Below, piece after piece: positions 10,055-20,286 of a stretch of 64,000 bases of DNA. Every line of letters begins with the position of its first letter. Positions within the stretch are counted from its first letter, which is position 1. This DNA is from CAZRIZ01 sp964625885. GTDB taxonomy: Bacteria > Patescibacteriota > Saccharimonadia > Saccharimonadales > Saccharimonadaceae. Where the stretch lies: NCBI GenBank assembly GCA_964625885.1, contig CAZVBM010000002.1, forward strand, positions 15,303 through 79,302, written 5' to 3'. The notes beneath the pieces are model-generated. The model saw only the letters and a list, made by a program, of their open reading frames with translations, was not told where the DNA came from and made no database searches. The translations under genes and the position numbers were made by a program.

Positions 10055-11184
10055 AATCTCACCCTTTCTTGCTCTAATTTTACCTCATCAACGATAATTT
10101 GTCCCGCATATTCAACATCACCCATTGACGTCCCGACGCCAATCGTCAAACGCAGGCTGCCAAGCTGCTCCGACTCACTTAGATTGATTGATCTTAAAGC
10201 GAGAGAACCGACACCACGATTGGCTGAGCAGGCAGCACCAGTTGAAACGTAGATTCCGCGCGCCTCTAATCGATAAATTAAACGTTCGGCCTCAAGGCCG
10301 GGAAAGCTTATCACACAATAATTTGGCAAGCGTTTCTTAGTGTGGTTGAGCAATTTTGCACCAGGAATTGCCAACAGAATACCCCCTAGCCGATCACGCA
10401 CTTTTGCAACCTCATAGTAACCACCGTGAGTCAATTGTTTGACCGCGGCCGCAAAACCAACTACGCCAGCCACATTCTCAGTACCGCTTCTGATACCCAT
10501 CTCTTGACCGCCACCTCTTATTAGCGGTTTCAACTTCACACCCGACCGCACCCACAAGGCGCCAACTTGCTTAGGGCCACCAATCTTGGCAGCGCTAATT
10601 GTCAATAAATCCACCCCCAGTCGCGATGGATTGACTTCCAGATAACCCAAGGCCTGGGAGGCGTCGCAATGAAATAAAATCGGCTCTCGACCTGCTAGTT
10701 TTCTCTGTAGGTTAGCCTCAGCAAGCTGTCGACTAACTTCCGCAATTGGTTGAATTGTGCCCAAGTCACTACTAGCCAAGCTGACACTTACGAAATCGAT
10801 CTGGTCGGTGATTAAATCACTAAGTTTGTCAACATCAAGAACACCTACGGAACTGACTGGAATAACACGGTGACTAGTCCGCGCCAAGGCCGCTTGATAC
10901 ACTGCTGGATGCTCTACACCAGAAATCAAAACATGATTTGCCAAGCTAAAAGCTAGGTTTATCGACTCGGTAGCTCCGGCTGTCATTATTAACTGACTAG
11001 CTTTAGCGCCAAGCGCCTCAGCAATTACACTTTTGGCTTGTTCATAATCATGACGCACCTCAACCGCCGGCAGGTATGGTGCCGAAGGATTGTAAAATAA
11101 GTCCGTCAAATACGGCATCATCGCCGTCAATACCTTATGGTTAAGTGGAGTGGCGGCGGCGTGATCAAGATAGACTGTACGCAT
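10051..11184 (-). CDS. Cysteine desulfurase (IscS/NifS family)
   Basis: PLP enzyme that takes sulfur from cysteine. The 377-aa product starts VYLDHAAATPLN, has the PLP-contacting FHCDASQALGYL, the PLP lysine in SAAKIGGPKQVGALWV and the active-site Cys in STGAACSANRG. No Fe-S scaffold gene (iscU or sufB) is adjacent. The close mnmA suggests its main job here is tRNA thiolation. Spacing to the next gene upstream is 2 nt, so it is cotranscribed. Confidence 0.92.
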   Translation of the reverse strand: MRTVYLDHAAATPLNHKVLTAMMPYLTDLFYNPSAPYLPAVEVRHDYEQAKSVIAEALGAKASQLIMTAGATESINLAFSLANHVLISGVEHPAVYQAALARTSHRVIPVSSVGVLDVDKLSDLITDQIDFVSVSLASSDLGTIQPIAEVSRQLAEANLQRKLAGREPILFHCDASQALGYLEVNPSRLGVDLLTISAAKIGGPKQVGALWVRSGVKLKPLIRGGGQEMGIRSGTENVAGVVGFAAAVKQLTHGGYYEVAKVRDRLGGILLAIPGAKLLNHTKKRLPNYCVISFPGLEAERLIYRLEARGIYVSTGAACSANRGVGSLALRSINLSESEQLGSLRLTIGVGTSMGDVEYAGQIIVDEVKLEQERVRL

Positions 11185-11186
11185 AG

Positions 11187-11678
11187 CTACTGATATAACT
11201 GCTGTTCAACCAAGATGCTGTACACCTTTACAGCATTATAAAAATTCTCCAGTTCTTGCCCCTCTAGCATCTGATAGCGCACCACTTGGCTAGATTTAGC
11301 GACGCCACCTTCAGAGACTTCATAGCGCATCGTCTGAGAAACCGGCTGATGCGTATTAGGGTCGGCCCAAGTCTCATACCACATCCAGGTGTGGCGATCG
11401 AAACAAAAGAAACTACGCTGTTCATCAGGCTTAACCAGACCAAAGACCCGAGCTCCAATCTCGCTCTCTTTTTGTAGCAACATTCGCTGCGTGTCGGTCG
11501 CCTTTTCTGGGCCGCCTATAGTTAAGGCGCGTGATTCACGCCACTGCATAATTCGATCTGACATTGCCATAATATCTTGAAGAACCGCACCACGTCCCGT
11601 CACATCAATTGGTGCATGCACCTGATCTTTAAAAAGATTGGCATATTTATCTTGTATATCTTGAATTGGCTCGTCCAT
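11187..11678 (-). CDS. Conserved hypothetical soluble protein
   Basis: 163 aa, no signal peptide or membrane segment. Mostly helical at both ends with a beta-rich middle (FFCFDRHTWMWYETWADP) rich in aromatic residues. I do not recognise a named family. It lies 2 nt from the desulfurase and 19 nt from tatD in the same direction, so it is part of the operon. Confidence 0.55.
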   Translation of the reverse strand: MDEPIQDIQDKYANLFKDQVHAPIDVTGRGAVLQDIMAMSDRIMQWRESRALTIGGPEKATDTQRMLLQKESEIGARVFGLVKPDEQRSFFCFDRHTWMWYETWADPNTHQPVSQTMRYEVSEGGVAKSSQVVRYQMLEGQELENFYNAVKVYSILVEQQLYQ

Positions 11679-11697
11679 TTAATATTATTTTAACAGA

Positions 11698-12450
11698 TTA
11701 GATAGAAAATAACAGCTCGGCGTTACGACTAGTTTGTTCAGCCAGTTCGGTAACTGGTAAACCACGCTGTGCAGCCAAAAATTCCACTACGCGCTTAACA
11801 TAAGCCGGTTGATTAACTTGGCCACGTAACGGCGACGGTGCTAAGAATGGAGCGTCTGTTTCTAGGACAATACTATTTAGTGGCATGTTCCTGTAAATCG
11901 CTAATTGCTTATGGTCTTTGGTGAAGGTGACGATACCATTTAACCCCACCATCCACTCCTTAGCTAAAATTCGTTCCAGATTAGCCTGGTTATCTGAAAA
12001 ACAGTGCACGACTGCTCGCCTAATATCATAACCATCAACAACCTGCCAAAAATCATCATAAGCCTCGCGCACATGAAAAATAATTGGTAAGTCGTGCGCC
12101 AAAGCTAGCTCAATCTGCTGACGCAGCACCTTGACCTGAACATCGCGCGGCGAGAAGTCATAATGATAATCGAGTCCTGTTTCGCCAACTGCCACCAGTT
12201 TAGAATGTGAGAAATCAATCTGATGCATGAAATTCATACCATCTTTGGCATGATGTGGGTGGACACCAACGCTAGCCCAAACATTGACATGGTTCTCAGC
12301 GAACGCCAAGGCGCGTCGCGATTCATCTTCATCAGCACTGGCTAAAATAATCTTTTCAACACCAGCCAGTCTGGCCTCAGCTAGACAATCAATTGGATCG
12401 AGCGGAAATTCGGCGTCCGCCAAATGACAGTGAGTGTCAATTAGTCGCAT
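11698..12450 (-). CDS. tatD: TatD family metal-dependent hydrolase
   Basis: 250-aa TIM-barrel hydrolase with the first metal motif LIDTHCHLAD, then VGETGLDYHYD, IIFHVREAYDDF, VVHCFSD and the late ETDAPFLAP motif. All metal-ligand motifs are present. The family acts as a deoxyribonuclease or exonuclease. It overlaps the end of metG by 14 nt; metG-tatD adjacency is widely conserved in Gram-positive bacteria. Confidence 0.93.
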   Translation of the reverse strand: MRLIDTHCHLADAEFPLDPIDCLAEARLAGVEKIILASADEDESRRALAFAENHVNVWASVGVHPHHAKDGMNFMHQIDFSHSKLVAVGETGLDYHYDFSPRDVQVKVLRQQIELALAHDLPIIFHVREAYDDFWQVVDGYDIRRAVVHCFSDNQANLERILAKEWMVGLNGIVTFTKDHKQLAIYRNMPLNSIVLETDAPFLAPSPLRGQVNQPAYVKRVVEFLAAQRGLPVTELAEQTSRNAELLFSI

Positions 12451-13939
12451 TAACTGTACCAGCTGGTTGACGAGGATCGGCTGTGTGAATATAAATCTTC
12501 GGGAAAAGTGGTAAGTGAGAAGCGTCGATCACGCCATTGCCAAATATTTGGCGAATCTTTTGGGCGGTTTCTGGCATAAACGGCTCTAGAAGTGACGACA
12601 TTTGTAGCAGACCACTAGCAGCATAGTTCAGGACATCCTCGAGATGATGTTTGGATTCCGGATCGGTCTCAGCTTTCTTGGCAATCTCCCACGGCTTAAC
12701 TGAATCAATATATTTATTCAGACTATGTACAAAAGACCAGGTTTCATCCATAGCGCGATCAAAACGCAAATCGCGTATCGCCTCAAAGTAGGAGTTCTCG
12801 TCATGATTAGTGGTATCCACTCCCGCCACCACACCAGCTTGATATTTCTCAATCATTTTAGCGACGCGCTGCACCAAGTTGCCTAAATCATTACCCATCT
12901 CTGAGTTATAAGCCGTTTCAAATTTCTGCCAAGTAAAATCGCCATCATCTTGAGTTGGTATATGTCGCGAAAAATAATACCGAAAAGCATCGCGGCCATA
13001 GTTATCAATAAGCTCAACTGGGTCAACCACGTTACCAACCGATTTGCTCATCTTGGCACCATCAACATTAATATGACCATGCACTAATAGGATTTTTGGT
13101 AAAGGCAGCTCCAATGCTAGTAAGATGGCTGGCCACAAACCGGCATGAAAACGCAAGATATCTTTACCAATCACTTGCACATCAGCTGGCCAAACCTCAT
13201 CCCAACCCAACTGATCTGGATAGCCAATACCCGTTATGTAGCTCGACAGAGCATCAAACCAAACATACATTACCTGATCTGGGTCGTTTGGAACGGAGAT
13301 ACCCCACCCCAAGCTTTTGCGTGGACGCGAGACTGAGACGTCAGCCAGACCATCTTTAATTAGGTTAAGAAACTCATTGCGACGCATCTCTGGCACAATC
13401 TGCATCTGGCCAGATTCAATAGCTGAACGAATTTGGTCACCGAAGGCACCAGCCTTGAAATAATAATTTTCTTCCTCAATATGCTCGAGAGCTTTTTGAT
13501 GATCAGGACAGATACCCTCGCAAGCCGCCGCCTCAGCATCTGTAAAAAAGCGCTCACAACCGGTGCAGTACCAGCCATTGTAGCCAGATTTGTAGATATA
13601 GGGCTGGAGCTTTGTCCAGATATACTGCACGGCGCCAACATGATGGCCGTCTGTTGTCCGCACCGCATCGGTGTAACTAGCGCCGACTTTTTCAACCAAA
13701 TTACGAAAGTTAAGATGATTTTCATCGACATAAGCTTGCGGTTCAAGGCCCAATTCTTGAGCTTTTTGGGCGATTTTGTTGCCATGCTCATCTGTACCGA
13801 TCATAAAACGCACATCTTTGCCATGCCTCTTGTGATGTCGTGCCCAAATATCAGCGTAAAGATAATCTAGCGCATTGCCAATGTGCGGCTTAGCGTTAAC
13901 ATACGGAATTGCCGTCGTGATATACAGAGAGTTCTTCAT
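12437..13939 (-). CDS. metG: Methionyl-tRNA synthetase
   Basis: Class I synthetase of 500 aa. HIGH motif in VNAKPHIGNALDYLYAD, zinc-knuckle Cys pairs in CTGCERFF and CEGICPDHQ, KMSKS in AKMSKSVGNV. The C-terminal EMAP/Trbp111-like tRNA-binding extension found in longer MetRS is absent. The ATG at 13939 is preceded by a TATAAA about 9 nt away inside the end of rsmA, so an internal promoter is possible. Confidence 0.96.
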   Translation of the reverse strand: MKNSLYITTAIPYVNAKPHIGNALDYLYADIWARHHKRHGKDVRFMIGTDEHGNKIAQKAQELGLEPQAYVDENHLNFRNLVEKVGASYTDAVRTTDGHHVGAVQYIWTKLQPYIYKSGYNGWYCTGCERFFTDAEAAACEGICPDHQKALEHIEEENYYFKAGAFGDQIRSAIESGQMQIVPEMRRNEFLNLIKDGLADVSVSRPRKSLGWGISVPNDPDQVMYVWFDALSSYITGIGYPDQLGWDEVWPADVQVIGKDILRFHAGLWPAILLALELPLPKILLVHGHINVDGAKMSKSVGNVVDPVELIDNYGRDAFRYYFSRHIPTQDDGDFTWQKFETAYNSEMGNDLGNLVQRVAKMIEKYQAGVVAGVDTTNHDENSYFEAIRDLRFDRAMDETWSFVHSLNKYIDSVKPWEIAKKAETDPESKHHLEDVLNYAASGLLQMSSLLEPFMPETAQKIRQIFGNGVIDASHLPLFPKIYIHTADPRQPAGTVNATN

Positions 13940-13949
13940 ACCTACTATT

Positions 13950-14711
13950 TTATATCAGCTGAGCAATTTTCACAAAATCAGCCAAAGATAGCTCCTGGGC
14001 GCGCTTATCTGGATCAATTCCGGCCCGCTCCAACAACGCCACGGCGTCATCTTTACTAATCGCCAGACCGCCTGCCAAAGACGAGCGTAGCTTCTTGCGC
14101 CTAGCGCCAAACCCCGCCTTGACTACGCGCATAAAAGTCCTTTCATCAGGGGCTAGTGGCTGAGAGCGTAGATCTAGTCTTACCACTTGTGAATCCACCT
14201 TTGGCGGGGGTGTAAATAGCTCAGCCGGGACAATTTGACCAAGTTCTGTTTCGGCCCAATTCTCTACTGCCAAGCCCAGGACACTAGAGCCGTCAATCTG
14301 AGCTATTCGCTCTGCCACCTCTTTTTGAACTAAAACTGTAATTGAGCTTGGACGATTCGGAGCCGTAAGCAAAAAGCGAATAATTTTTGAGGTGATGTAA
14401 TATGGTAAATTTGCCACCACTTTATAGTTTTGAGGCAGATTGGTTAGGTCAAGTTGCAATATATCTGCCTGAATAACTTCTAGACTCTTACCAGGAAACT
14501 GCGCTGGTAGGTTGGCTGCCAAATGTTCGTCTAGCTCCACCGCAATAACTCTTTTAGCTCGCCGCAGCAGAGCGCTAGTTAGCGTCCCCAGCCCCGGTCC
14601 AATTTCTAAAACCGTATCACTCTCGTCTACACCGGCAAAATTAACAATTGAATCTAGCACCGATCGATCCTTTAGCCAGTGCTGCCCGAGCGATTTGTTT
14701 GGCGCTGTCAT
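13950..14711 (-). CDS. rsmA: 16S rRNA dimethyladenosine transferase RsmA (KsgA)
   Basis: Dimethylates the two adjacent adenosines in the 3' hairpin of 16S rRNA using SAM. The 253-aa protein shows NKSLGQHWLKD, SAM motif I EIGPGLGTLT, the acidic VIAVELDEHL and the catalytic NLPYYIT motif. A C-terminal helical domain is present. It follows the YabE-like gene by 2 nt, an order also seen in Bacillus (yabE-rnmV-ksgA), but the rnmV primase-like gene is missing here. Confidence 0.95.
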   Translation of the reverse strand: MTAPNKSLGQHWLKDRSVLDSIVNFAGVDESDTVLEIGPGLGTLTSALLRRAKRVIAVELDEHLAANLPAQFPGKSLEVIQADILQLDLTNLPQNYKVVANLPYYITSKIIRFLLTAPNRPSSITVLVQKEVAERIAQIDGSSVLGLAVENWAETELGQIVPAELFTPPPKVDSQVVRLDLRSQPLAPDERTFMRVVKAGFGARRKKLRSSLAGGLAISKDDAVALLERAGIDPDKRAQELSLADFVKIAQLI

Positions 14712-14713
14712 AC

Positions 14714-15940
14714 TTAAATACCGTCTGGCTTGGTCCAGTCCGTTGCAATGTCAAAACCGTGTGGATGTCGAGCCGTAAAAGCACCGGTGTCGTACACCTT
14801 GCCTAAGCCAAGGCTAGTCTCCACTACTGAACAACGCGGATAGTTATCTAAATGAGCCGCCACAATAATATAGCCATCGCGATCAACCTTGACGCCGTCA
14901 CCTCGAACAGTATAGTAACCACCCTGGTTGCAATTACGCATAACAATACTCATCGGCAAATCATAATAGGTCTCACGATGCACCACACCGCTGCTATCAA
15001 CAAACTGATAAACACCTTTTGATTTAGTAAGCCCACCAGAAGGCTTGGCCCCTACAACCTCAACCTGCTCAACTGGCTCGGTGATTATAACACTACTTAA
15101 TTCGCGTCGCGCCACCTCCTCACCATTTTTTATTTCCACTTCGTAGGTCACTAGGCGCCGGCCAGAAACCCCAGCTTGCTCAATATGACGATAGTTCTGC
15201 GCACGATTAAAGTCATAGACTTTGCGTACCGAAAAGCTAACCTCTTCTTCCTGAGCAACTTCTTGTTTTCCCTCTCGCCAAAGCTCCAAAGTCATACCAT
15301 CAACAACTGGCGCATCTAGTGCTAGGCTTAAACGATCATCAGCCCCCAGCTTGATCCTCTTAACAGACAGCAGTTCGGCCACATTTTTACCCTGAGTGCG
15401 AACCTCTATCGCCTTGCCATAATAAAGAAAGTTGACTAGCTTAGCTCGAGTAACCACATAGCTCAAGCCAGTCTCTCCGCCAGTCGCCATAAAATCAAAT
15501 TTAGGTGTCACTATATCCTCTGGATAAAGCGTTACCCCAGCTACGCGCGCGATCAAATCAGGTGTTTCGTATGGTGTCACCACCCTCAGGCGAGTCGTCC
15601 CGTCAACTAGCAACACTGAGTGAGCACGAAATATATTGATATTAAATTTATCGGAAATTAGTTCGGTGTCCAAGCTTGGCTCAACCACATCTCCCGGAGA
15701 AACTTTAATTTTTGCTTGCTCTAAAACCACCGCCACGGTAGTCTGATTTGTCAGGACAACCTGTTTTTGGTCGCGATCGAAAATCGTCACTAAGCGCTGT
15801 TTAGCGCCATCATTATTCTCACTAGTCGCAAACGCCCTTGGTAGTAAAACAAATGCCCCAATTGACAAAAACGCGACCGTTGCCGCTAAAATAATTGACG
15901 TCTTAACAGATAGTCTAACCTGCCTAATTCTTCTAAGCAT
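14714..15940 (-). CDS. YabE/Rpf-like wall protein with DUF348, G5 and 3D-like domains
   Basis: Secreted or membrane-anchored protein of about 408 aa. A hydrophobic segment (about 12-35) ends at a possible AFA signal site. Two DUF348 repeats follow (TIFDRDQKQVVLTNQ, then VLLVDGTTRLRVVTPYE), then a G5-like region. The last 80 residues resemble a 3D (Asp-Asp-Asp) domain with YDTGAF and GFDIATDW. Such proteins act as muralytic or resuscitation factors. I chose the ATG at 15940; a GTG six codons upstream (15958) is possible. It lies just after the helicase gene and before rsmA. Confidence 0.8.
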   Translation of the reverse strand: MLRRIRQVRLSVKTSIILAATVAFLSIGAFVLLPRAFATSENNDGAKQRLVTIFDRDQKQVVLTNQTTVAVVLEQAKIKVSPGDVVEPSLDTELISDKFNINIFRAHSVLLVDGTTRLRVVTPYETPDLIARVAGVTLYPEDIVTPKFDFMATGGETGLSYVVTRAKLVNFLYYGKAIEVRTQGKNVAELLSVKRIKLGADDRLSLALDAPVVDGMTLELWREGKQEVAQEEEVSFSVRKVYDFNRAQNYRHIEQAGVSGRRLVTYEVEIKNGEEVARRELSSVIITEPVEQVEVVGAKPSGGLTKSKGVYQFVDSSGVVHRETYYDLPMSIVMRNCNQGGYYTVRGDGVKVDRDGYIIVAAHLDNYPRCSVVETSLGLGKVYDTGAFTARHPHGFDIATDWTKPDGI

Positions 15941-15959
15941 TTGGTTATATTGTACCACA

Positions 15960-18050
15960 CTATCTCTTGCTTAAATTAGCGTATTGGGTGTTGAGCTTAC
16001 GAGTTTTACCATCGTTAAAACGCACTGACACTGCTAGACCATCAACGTCAATCACTTCGCCCCGACCAAACTGTGGCGATTCCACAAAATCTCCCACCTC
16101 AAAAGCGTTAATAAAGTCGATTTCTTCATAAAACGGCTCTAATCCATAGCGCGATGATGATATGTCGGGGCGAATGCAGTCCAAAAATTGCGAAGGTAAT
16201 AGATATTGACGCTGTCCAAACACAAACCGCGAGCCAGCGTAGGTTAAATAGAGCTCCTCTTTGGCGCGCGTCATTGCCACGTAACAAAGGCGCCTCTCCT
16301 CTTCTAATTCACCCGGTTCATCATAAACTCGCGAATGCGGAAAAGTCCCCTCCTCCATGCCGACGATAATCACCACTGGAAATTCCAGCCCTTTTGAAGC
16401 ATGCATTGTCATTAGACTAACTTGATTGTCGTCAGCCACCTGATCAGTACTTGACATCAGAGCTGCATCTTCTAGAAAAGACTCGATATCGCTATAAAGC
16501 GCGGCCTCGCTAACTAAAACACCTAAGTTAGCCAACCGGTCCTCACCCTCAATCGAACCGTCGCTCAAATAATCTTTATACCCCGATAGAACTATGGCCT
16601 TATCGATAATTTCACCTGGCGCCAAACCAACCTTAAATAATTGATCAATTTGGCTGATTATCTTAGCAAACTTTTCCAACTTGGTTCGAGCTACCGTCTT
16701 TAGCGGACTTTCCTCGAGATGATACAGCGCCTCAACCAAGTTATAATTAGTGCTTTGTTGCCAGTTAATAAAGTTTTCAACCGTCACACTACCGATGCCA
16801 CGCGCCGGTGTATTAATCGCCCGCGCTAAGCTCGCCACATCAGACGGCTGATAAACCAGCTTTATATAAGCCAAAATATCCTTAATTTCTTTGCGATCAA
16901 AAAAGCGCACACCACCAATCACCTTGTGTGGGATCTGGTAGCGCATGAAGGCCTGCTCAACCTGGTAAGATTGAGCATTAGCGCGGTAAAGCACCGCGAT
17001 GTCTGCCAAGTTATGTCCATCCAACACCGCCGATTTAACGATTTCCGCCACGCGATTAGCTTCATCAACCTCATCACGCGTTTCAATTATGTCAATTGGC
17101 TTGCCGTCACCCGCCTCAGTCCAGATTTTCTTATCAGTTCGCTGCTGATTTTGCTCAATCAATCGCTGAGCCGCTTGCAAGATATTATTAGTCGAACGAT
17201 AATTTTGCTCTAACTTAACTTCTTTTGCCTCGGGCCAATCGCGTTTAAAATTCAAGATATTAGTAAAATCTGCTCCGCGCCACGAGTAAATTGACTGCCA
17301 ATCATCACCAACCACGCAGATATTTTGTTGATCGCTAACCAACATTTTAACGATTTGATACTGGGCGTGGTTAGTATCTTGGTATTCATCAACCAGGATA
17401 TGCAAGAAACGCTCTTGCCATAAAGCCCGAGTTTTTGGTTTGGTACGCAACAGGCGCACCACTTCCAGCAACAAATCATCAAAATCCAAAGCATTAGCCG
17501 ACCGGCGAAGCGATTCATAGCGCTCATAGACCGCGGCCAACATCTTTTGTTTCTGGCCACGCGCCTGATCAAGCGCCTCAGCCAGATCAACCATTTTATT
17601 TTTATTCGATGAGATCACCGCTACCGCTAATTGCGGTTTTAGCTCTCGGTCGGAAATATTCAGATCTTTTAATGCTCGTTTCACCAAACCTAGCCGATCT
17701 GATTCGTCGTAAATAACGAACTTCTCGTCAATTTGGATTTCGACGCCACTTTCTCGCAAGATTTTGACACAAATACCGTGAAATGTGCCCATAAAAGGCA
17801 TAAAATACCAGCTGTCTTCGCGCCCCAACAGATGAGCAAGACGCGAACGCATCTCTTTAGCCGCCTTATTTGTAAAGGTCACCGCCAAAATCTCATCTGG
17901 CTTCACGCCACAATTAGCAATCAAGTGCGCGATTCGATGTGTCAAAGTTTTGGTTTTACCGCTGCCGGGGCCAGCCAAAATCAAAAGCGGACCATCGGTT
18001 ATCTTGACCGCCTCGCTTTGAGCGGCATTTAAGCCCCTAAAAACATCCAT
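15960..18050 (-). CDS. uvrD: UvrD/PcrA-type superfamily 1 DNA helicase
   Basis: 3'-5' DNA helicase for repair and replication restart. 696 aa with motif Q/I ILAGPGSGKTKTLTHR, motif II LVDEYQDTNHAQY, motif III VGDDWQSIYSWRGAD, motif IV LEQNYRST, motif V TMHASKGLEFPVV and motif VI YVAMTRAKEELYL. The short C-terminal region (VGDFVESPQFGRGEVIDV) is the Tudor-like domain typical of PcrA/UvrD. I cannot distinguish the PcrA from the UvrD name from sequence alone. Confidence 0.93.
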   Translation of the reverse strand: MDVFRGLNAAQSEAVKITDGPLLILAGPGSGKTKTLTHRIAHLIANCGVKPDEILAVTFTNKAAKEMRSRLAHLLGREDSWYFMPFMGTFHGICVKILRESGVEIQIDEKFVIYDESDRLGLVKRALKDLNISDRELKPQLAVAVISSNKNKMVDLAEALDQARGQKQKMLAAVYERYESLRRSANALDFDDLLLEVVRLLRTKPKTRALWQERFLHILVDEYQDTNHAQYQIVKMLVSDQQNICVVGDDWQSIYSWRGADFTNILNFKRDWPEAKEVKLEQNYRSTNNILQAAQRLIEQNQQRTDKKIWTEAGDGKPIDIIETRDEVDEANRVAEIVKSAVLDGHNLADIAVLYRANAQSYQVEQAFMRYQIPHKVIGGVRFFDRKEIKDILAYIKLVYQPSDVASLARAINTPARGIGSVTVENFINWQQSTNYNLVEALYHLEESPLKTVARTKLEKFAKIISQIDQLFKVGLAPGEIIDKAIVLSGYKDYLSDGSIEGEDRLANLGVLVSEAALYSDIESFLEDAALMSSTDQVADDNQVSLMTMHASKGLEFPVVIIVGMEEGTFPHSRVYDEPGELEEERRLCYVAMTRAKEELYLTYAGSRFVFGQRQYLLPSQFLDCIRPDISSSRYGLEPFYEEIDFINAFEVGDFVESPQFGRGEVIDVDGLAVSVRFNDGKTRKLNTQYANLSKR

Positions 18051-18059
18051 GGAGCTATT

Positions 18060-19457
18060 TTAGCGTAAAAGCGCTTCGACGTCACCCCAGAAGAAGTAGA
18101 CCAAACCAGCGACAATTAGAATTATCAGAATAAGTAATATCGTCCAACCAATTGAGCTTTTCTTATCCTCCTCGGCTACTGGACGTAGTTCCGCCCGATA
18201 AAGCGCGGTTTGTTCACCAGCGTCGTAAGTTGAAATTCGATCTGGCACATGCATTGTAACCGAAGGAGACTGAATTAATGGCTCAGGTTGTCCAAGCGGA
18301 CGCTTTTTAACCTTAGTCTCTGGTATAAATGGGCTCGACTTGGGTTGCTTCGGCTCAGCTGGAGTTAGTTGTACGTCGTCATCGTCATTAGACTCGATCA
18401 ACTCCTTGGGTTGAAGCGGCGCAGCCTTCAAGGCCCTTCTGGCAACCGAAAGCTTAGCATCAATATCAGACTTCCGATCTAACCCCGGCTCAGTCTTTAG
18501 CTCGGCCCTTGGCTCCGATTTAGGCTCGGGCCGAGTGACCATCTCCACCGCTTGTTCTTTGATGGTAACTACTTCGCCATCAGGCTTGATTACAGTGGTC
18601 CTCCCCGTTTGGACGCTGCCTTTAACGGTCTTGGCTGGCTGGCCATCTTTTGCGGGAAGTTTCATTTCAAAACCAACCGAGCGCTTGGTGACAGCTGGCT
18701 TAGGCGCAACATCGGTAATCTTATCGGCTTTTTGACGAATTTGAGCGTTAATCCTGGCCGCCCTGGCTCGACGTTCATCAGGAGACAGGCGCTTTGGGGC
18801 CACGATTGGTGTAGTAGTAGAAGTCATAAAATCAATATATTTACCGCGGCGATGTGGGATATGAGTCTTTTGGGGAATCGAAGCGGTCGCAACGGAGGGG
18901 ATAACTTTTGGTTCAGGAAGTAGCTCAGGCTCAGACTTGGAATCAGCCAACCTAGGCACCTCTTTGACTGGAGCTAGCTCAACTTTTGACTCGGCCGCCT
19001 TTAACTTAGGCAGGGGGTCAACCTTAGCCTCAAAGGACTCCTCCTTGGCTGGCCCAATTGACACAGTCTTACCTAACAGGTCTTTTGGTATTGGTACTTT
19101 TATTGGTCGAGGCGAAGCGCTTGATGATTCTGAAGGAGACTTGGCGGCCTCAAAGCCAACTGGCACTCGCTGCTTAACCTCAACGGTGGCGTCACTCGTA
19201 TCAGGAACAAATTTGTCCTTAACCTCCTGATCAATATCGCTGACCTCTACGTCAGTAATAGCCCCAGTCTTTGCCAGATTGACAATATCGTTATCTTCTT
19301 CTAATTTAGCCACCAAATCAGCAGCAATCTCATCTAGGTTGCCACCGCCAACATCTTCGGACAACTCATTAATCACGTCCTCTTCTGCAGCCTGCTTTTC
19401 CATCAAGGCGCCGATTGCGCGGTCTAGTTCTTCAAAGTCAATGTCTTTATCTGCCAC
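18060..19457 (-). CDS. Low-complexity tail-anchored hypothetical protein
   Basis: 465 aa rich in Pro, Glu, Lys and Ser, probably disordered over residues 60-430, with one membrane helix at the C-terminus (about 443-460, GWTILLILIILIVAG) and a short tail. No signal peptide, so it would be tail-anchored with a cytoplasmic body. The first 50 residues are acidic and helical. I recognise no family. It sits between tpiA (9 nt) and uvrD (9 nt) and is cotranscribed. Confidence 0.55.
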   Translation of the reverse strand: MADKDIDFEELDRAIGALMEKQAAEEDVINELSEDVGGGNLDEIAADLVAKLEEDNDIVNLAKTGAITDVEVSDIDQEVKDKFVPDTSDATVEVKQRVPVGFEAAKSPSESSSASPRPIKVPIPKDLLGKTVSIGPAKEESFEAKVDPLPKLKAAESKVELAPVKEVPRLADSKSEPELLPEPKVIPSVATASIPQKTHIPHRRGKYIDFMTSTTTPIVAPKRLSPDERRARAARINAQIRQKADKITDVAPKPAVTKRSVGFEMKLPAKDGQPAKTVKGSVQTGRTTVIKPDGEVVTIKEQAVEMVTRPEPKSEPRAELKTEPGLDRKSDIDAKLSVARRALKAAPLQPKELIESNDDDDVQLTPAEPKQPKSSPFIPETKVKKRPLGQPEPLIQSPSVTMHVPDRISTYDAGEQTALYRAELRPVAEEDKKSSIGWTILLILIILIVAGLVYFFWGDVEALLR

Positions 19458-19466
19458 TAGCGCCTC

Positions 19467-20246
19467 CTATTGACTTTCCTTGAATGTTTCATAAGCTTTT
19501 TCGACAACTGCCGCAAAATCCGCTGGATTAATACTGAGAGCACCAACCACTAGGCCGTCAATGCCCGGAACGCGTAAGTAGTCATCAGCACTGTTAACCG
19601 TGACACTGCCTCCGTAAAGAACGCGTACCGCCTCGGCTGCCTTGGCGCCATAAAGCTCCTTGATCTGATAACGAATAATCTTAACCGCCTCAGCAATATC
19701 ATCTGGCATAGCAGACTCGCCCGTGCCAGTAGCCCAAACTGGCTCGTAAGCCACTACTACATCGGCAATTTCTTCACTAGTGACATTAGCCAGACCGCCA
19801 ATTAATTGATCATTAATCGCATCACGGGTTTCGCCATTGGTTTTTTCGCTGATAGTCTCGCCAACGCACAAAATCGGCTTAACTCCTGAGCGAATTGCTG
19901 CTTGAACCTTAGCACGAACATCGCGATCGCTCTCATTGAATAAATAGCGTCGATCAGAGTGACCGACCAAAGCATAGTCAACAATTCCCCGTAGTTGCGC
20001 AATCGACACCTCGCCAGTAAACGAGCCCATATCACGCCAGTAGAAATTCTGAGCCGCCAGCTTAAACTGACGTCGATTGATCTGTAACGACAAAGATTGC
20101 AAGGCAAACATCGATGGCGCTAAAACAATATCCATGCCTTGGCGAATTTTTACCTCTTTGGATAATTTCTCGAGCAATAAACTGGATTCTTGCATGTTAA
20201 AATTCATCTTCCAGTTACCCACGATTAGCGGTCGATTTTTTGTCAT
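19467..20246 (-). CDS. tpiA: Triose-phosphate isomerase
   Basis: Interconverts DHAP and glyceraldehyde-3-phosphate. The 259-aa TIM barrel has VGNWKMN with the substrate Lys, ALVGHSDRRYLFNE with the catalytic His (usual GHSERR has Asp here), AYEPVWATGTG with the catalytic Glu and LYGGSV near the end. It is third in a pyk-pgk-tpiA run, giving the lower part of glycolysis; no GAPDH or enolase gene is nearby. Confidence 0.96.
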   Translation of the reverse strand: MTKNRPLIVGNWKMNFNMQESSLLLEKLSKEVKIRQGMDIVLAPSMFALQSLSLQINRRQFKLAAQNFYWRDMGSFTGEVSIAQLRGIVDYALVGHSDRRYLFNESDRDVRAKVQAAIRSGVKPILCVGETISEKTNGETRDAINDQLIGGLANVTSEEIADVVVAYEPVWATGTGESAMPDDIAEAVKIIRYQIKELYGAKAAEAVRVLYGGSVTVNSADDYLRVPGIDGLVVGALSINPADFAAVVEKAYETFKESQ

Positions 20247-20286
20247 GTAAAGTCCTTGTGCTTATTTACTTTGATTGTAACGCACT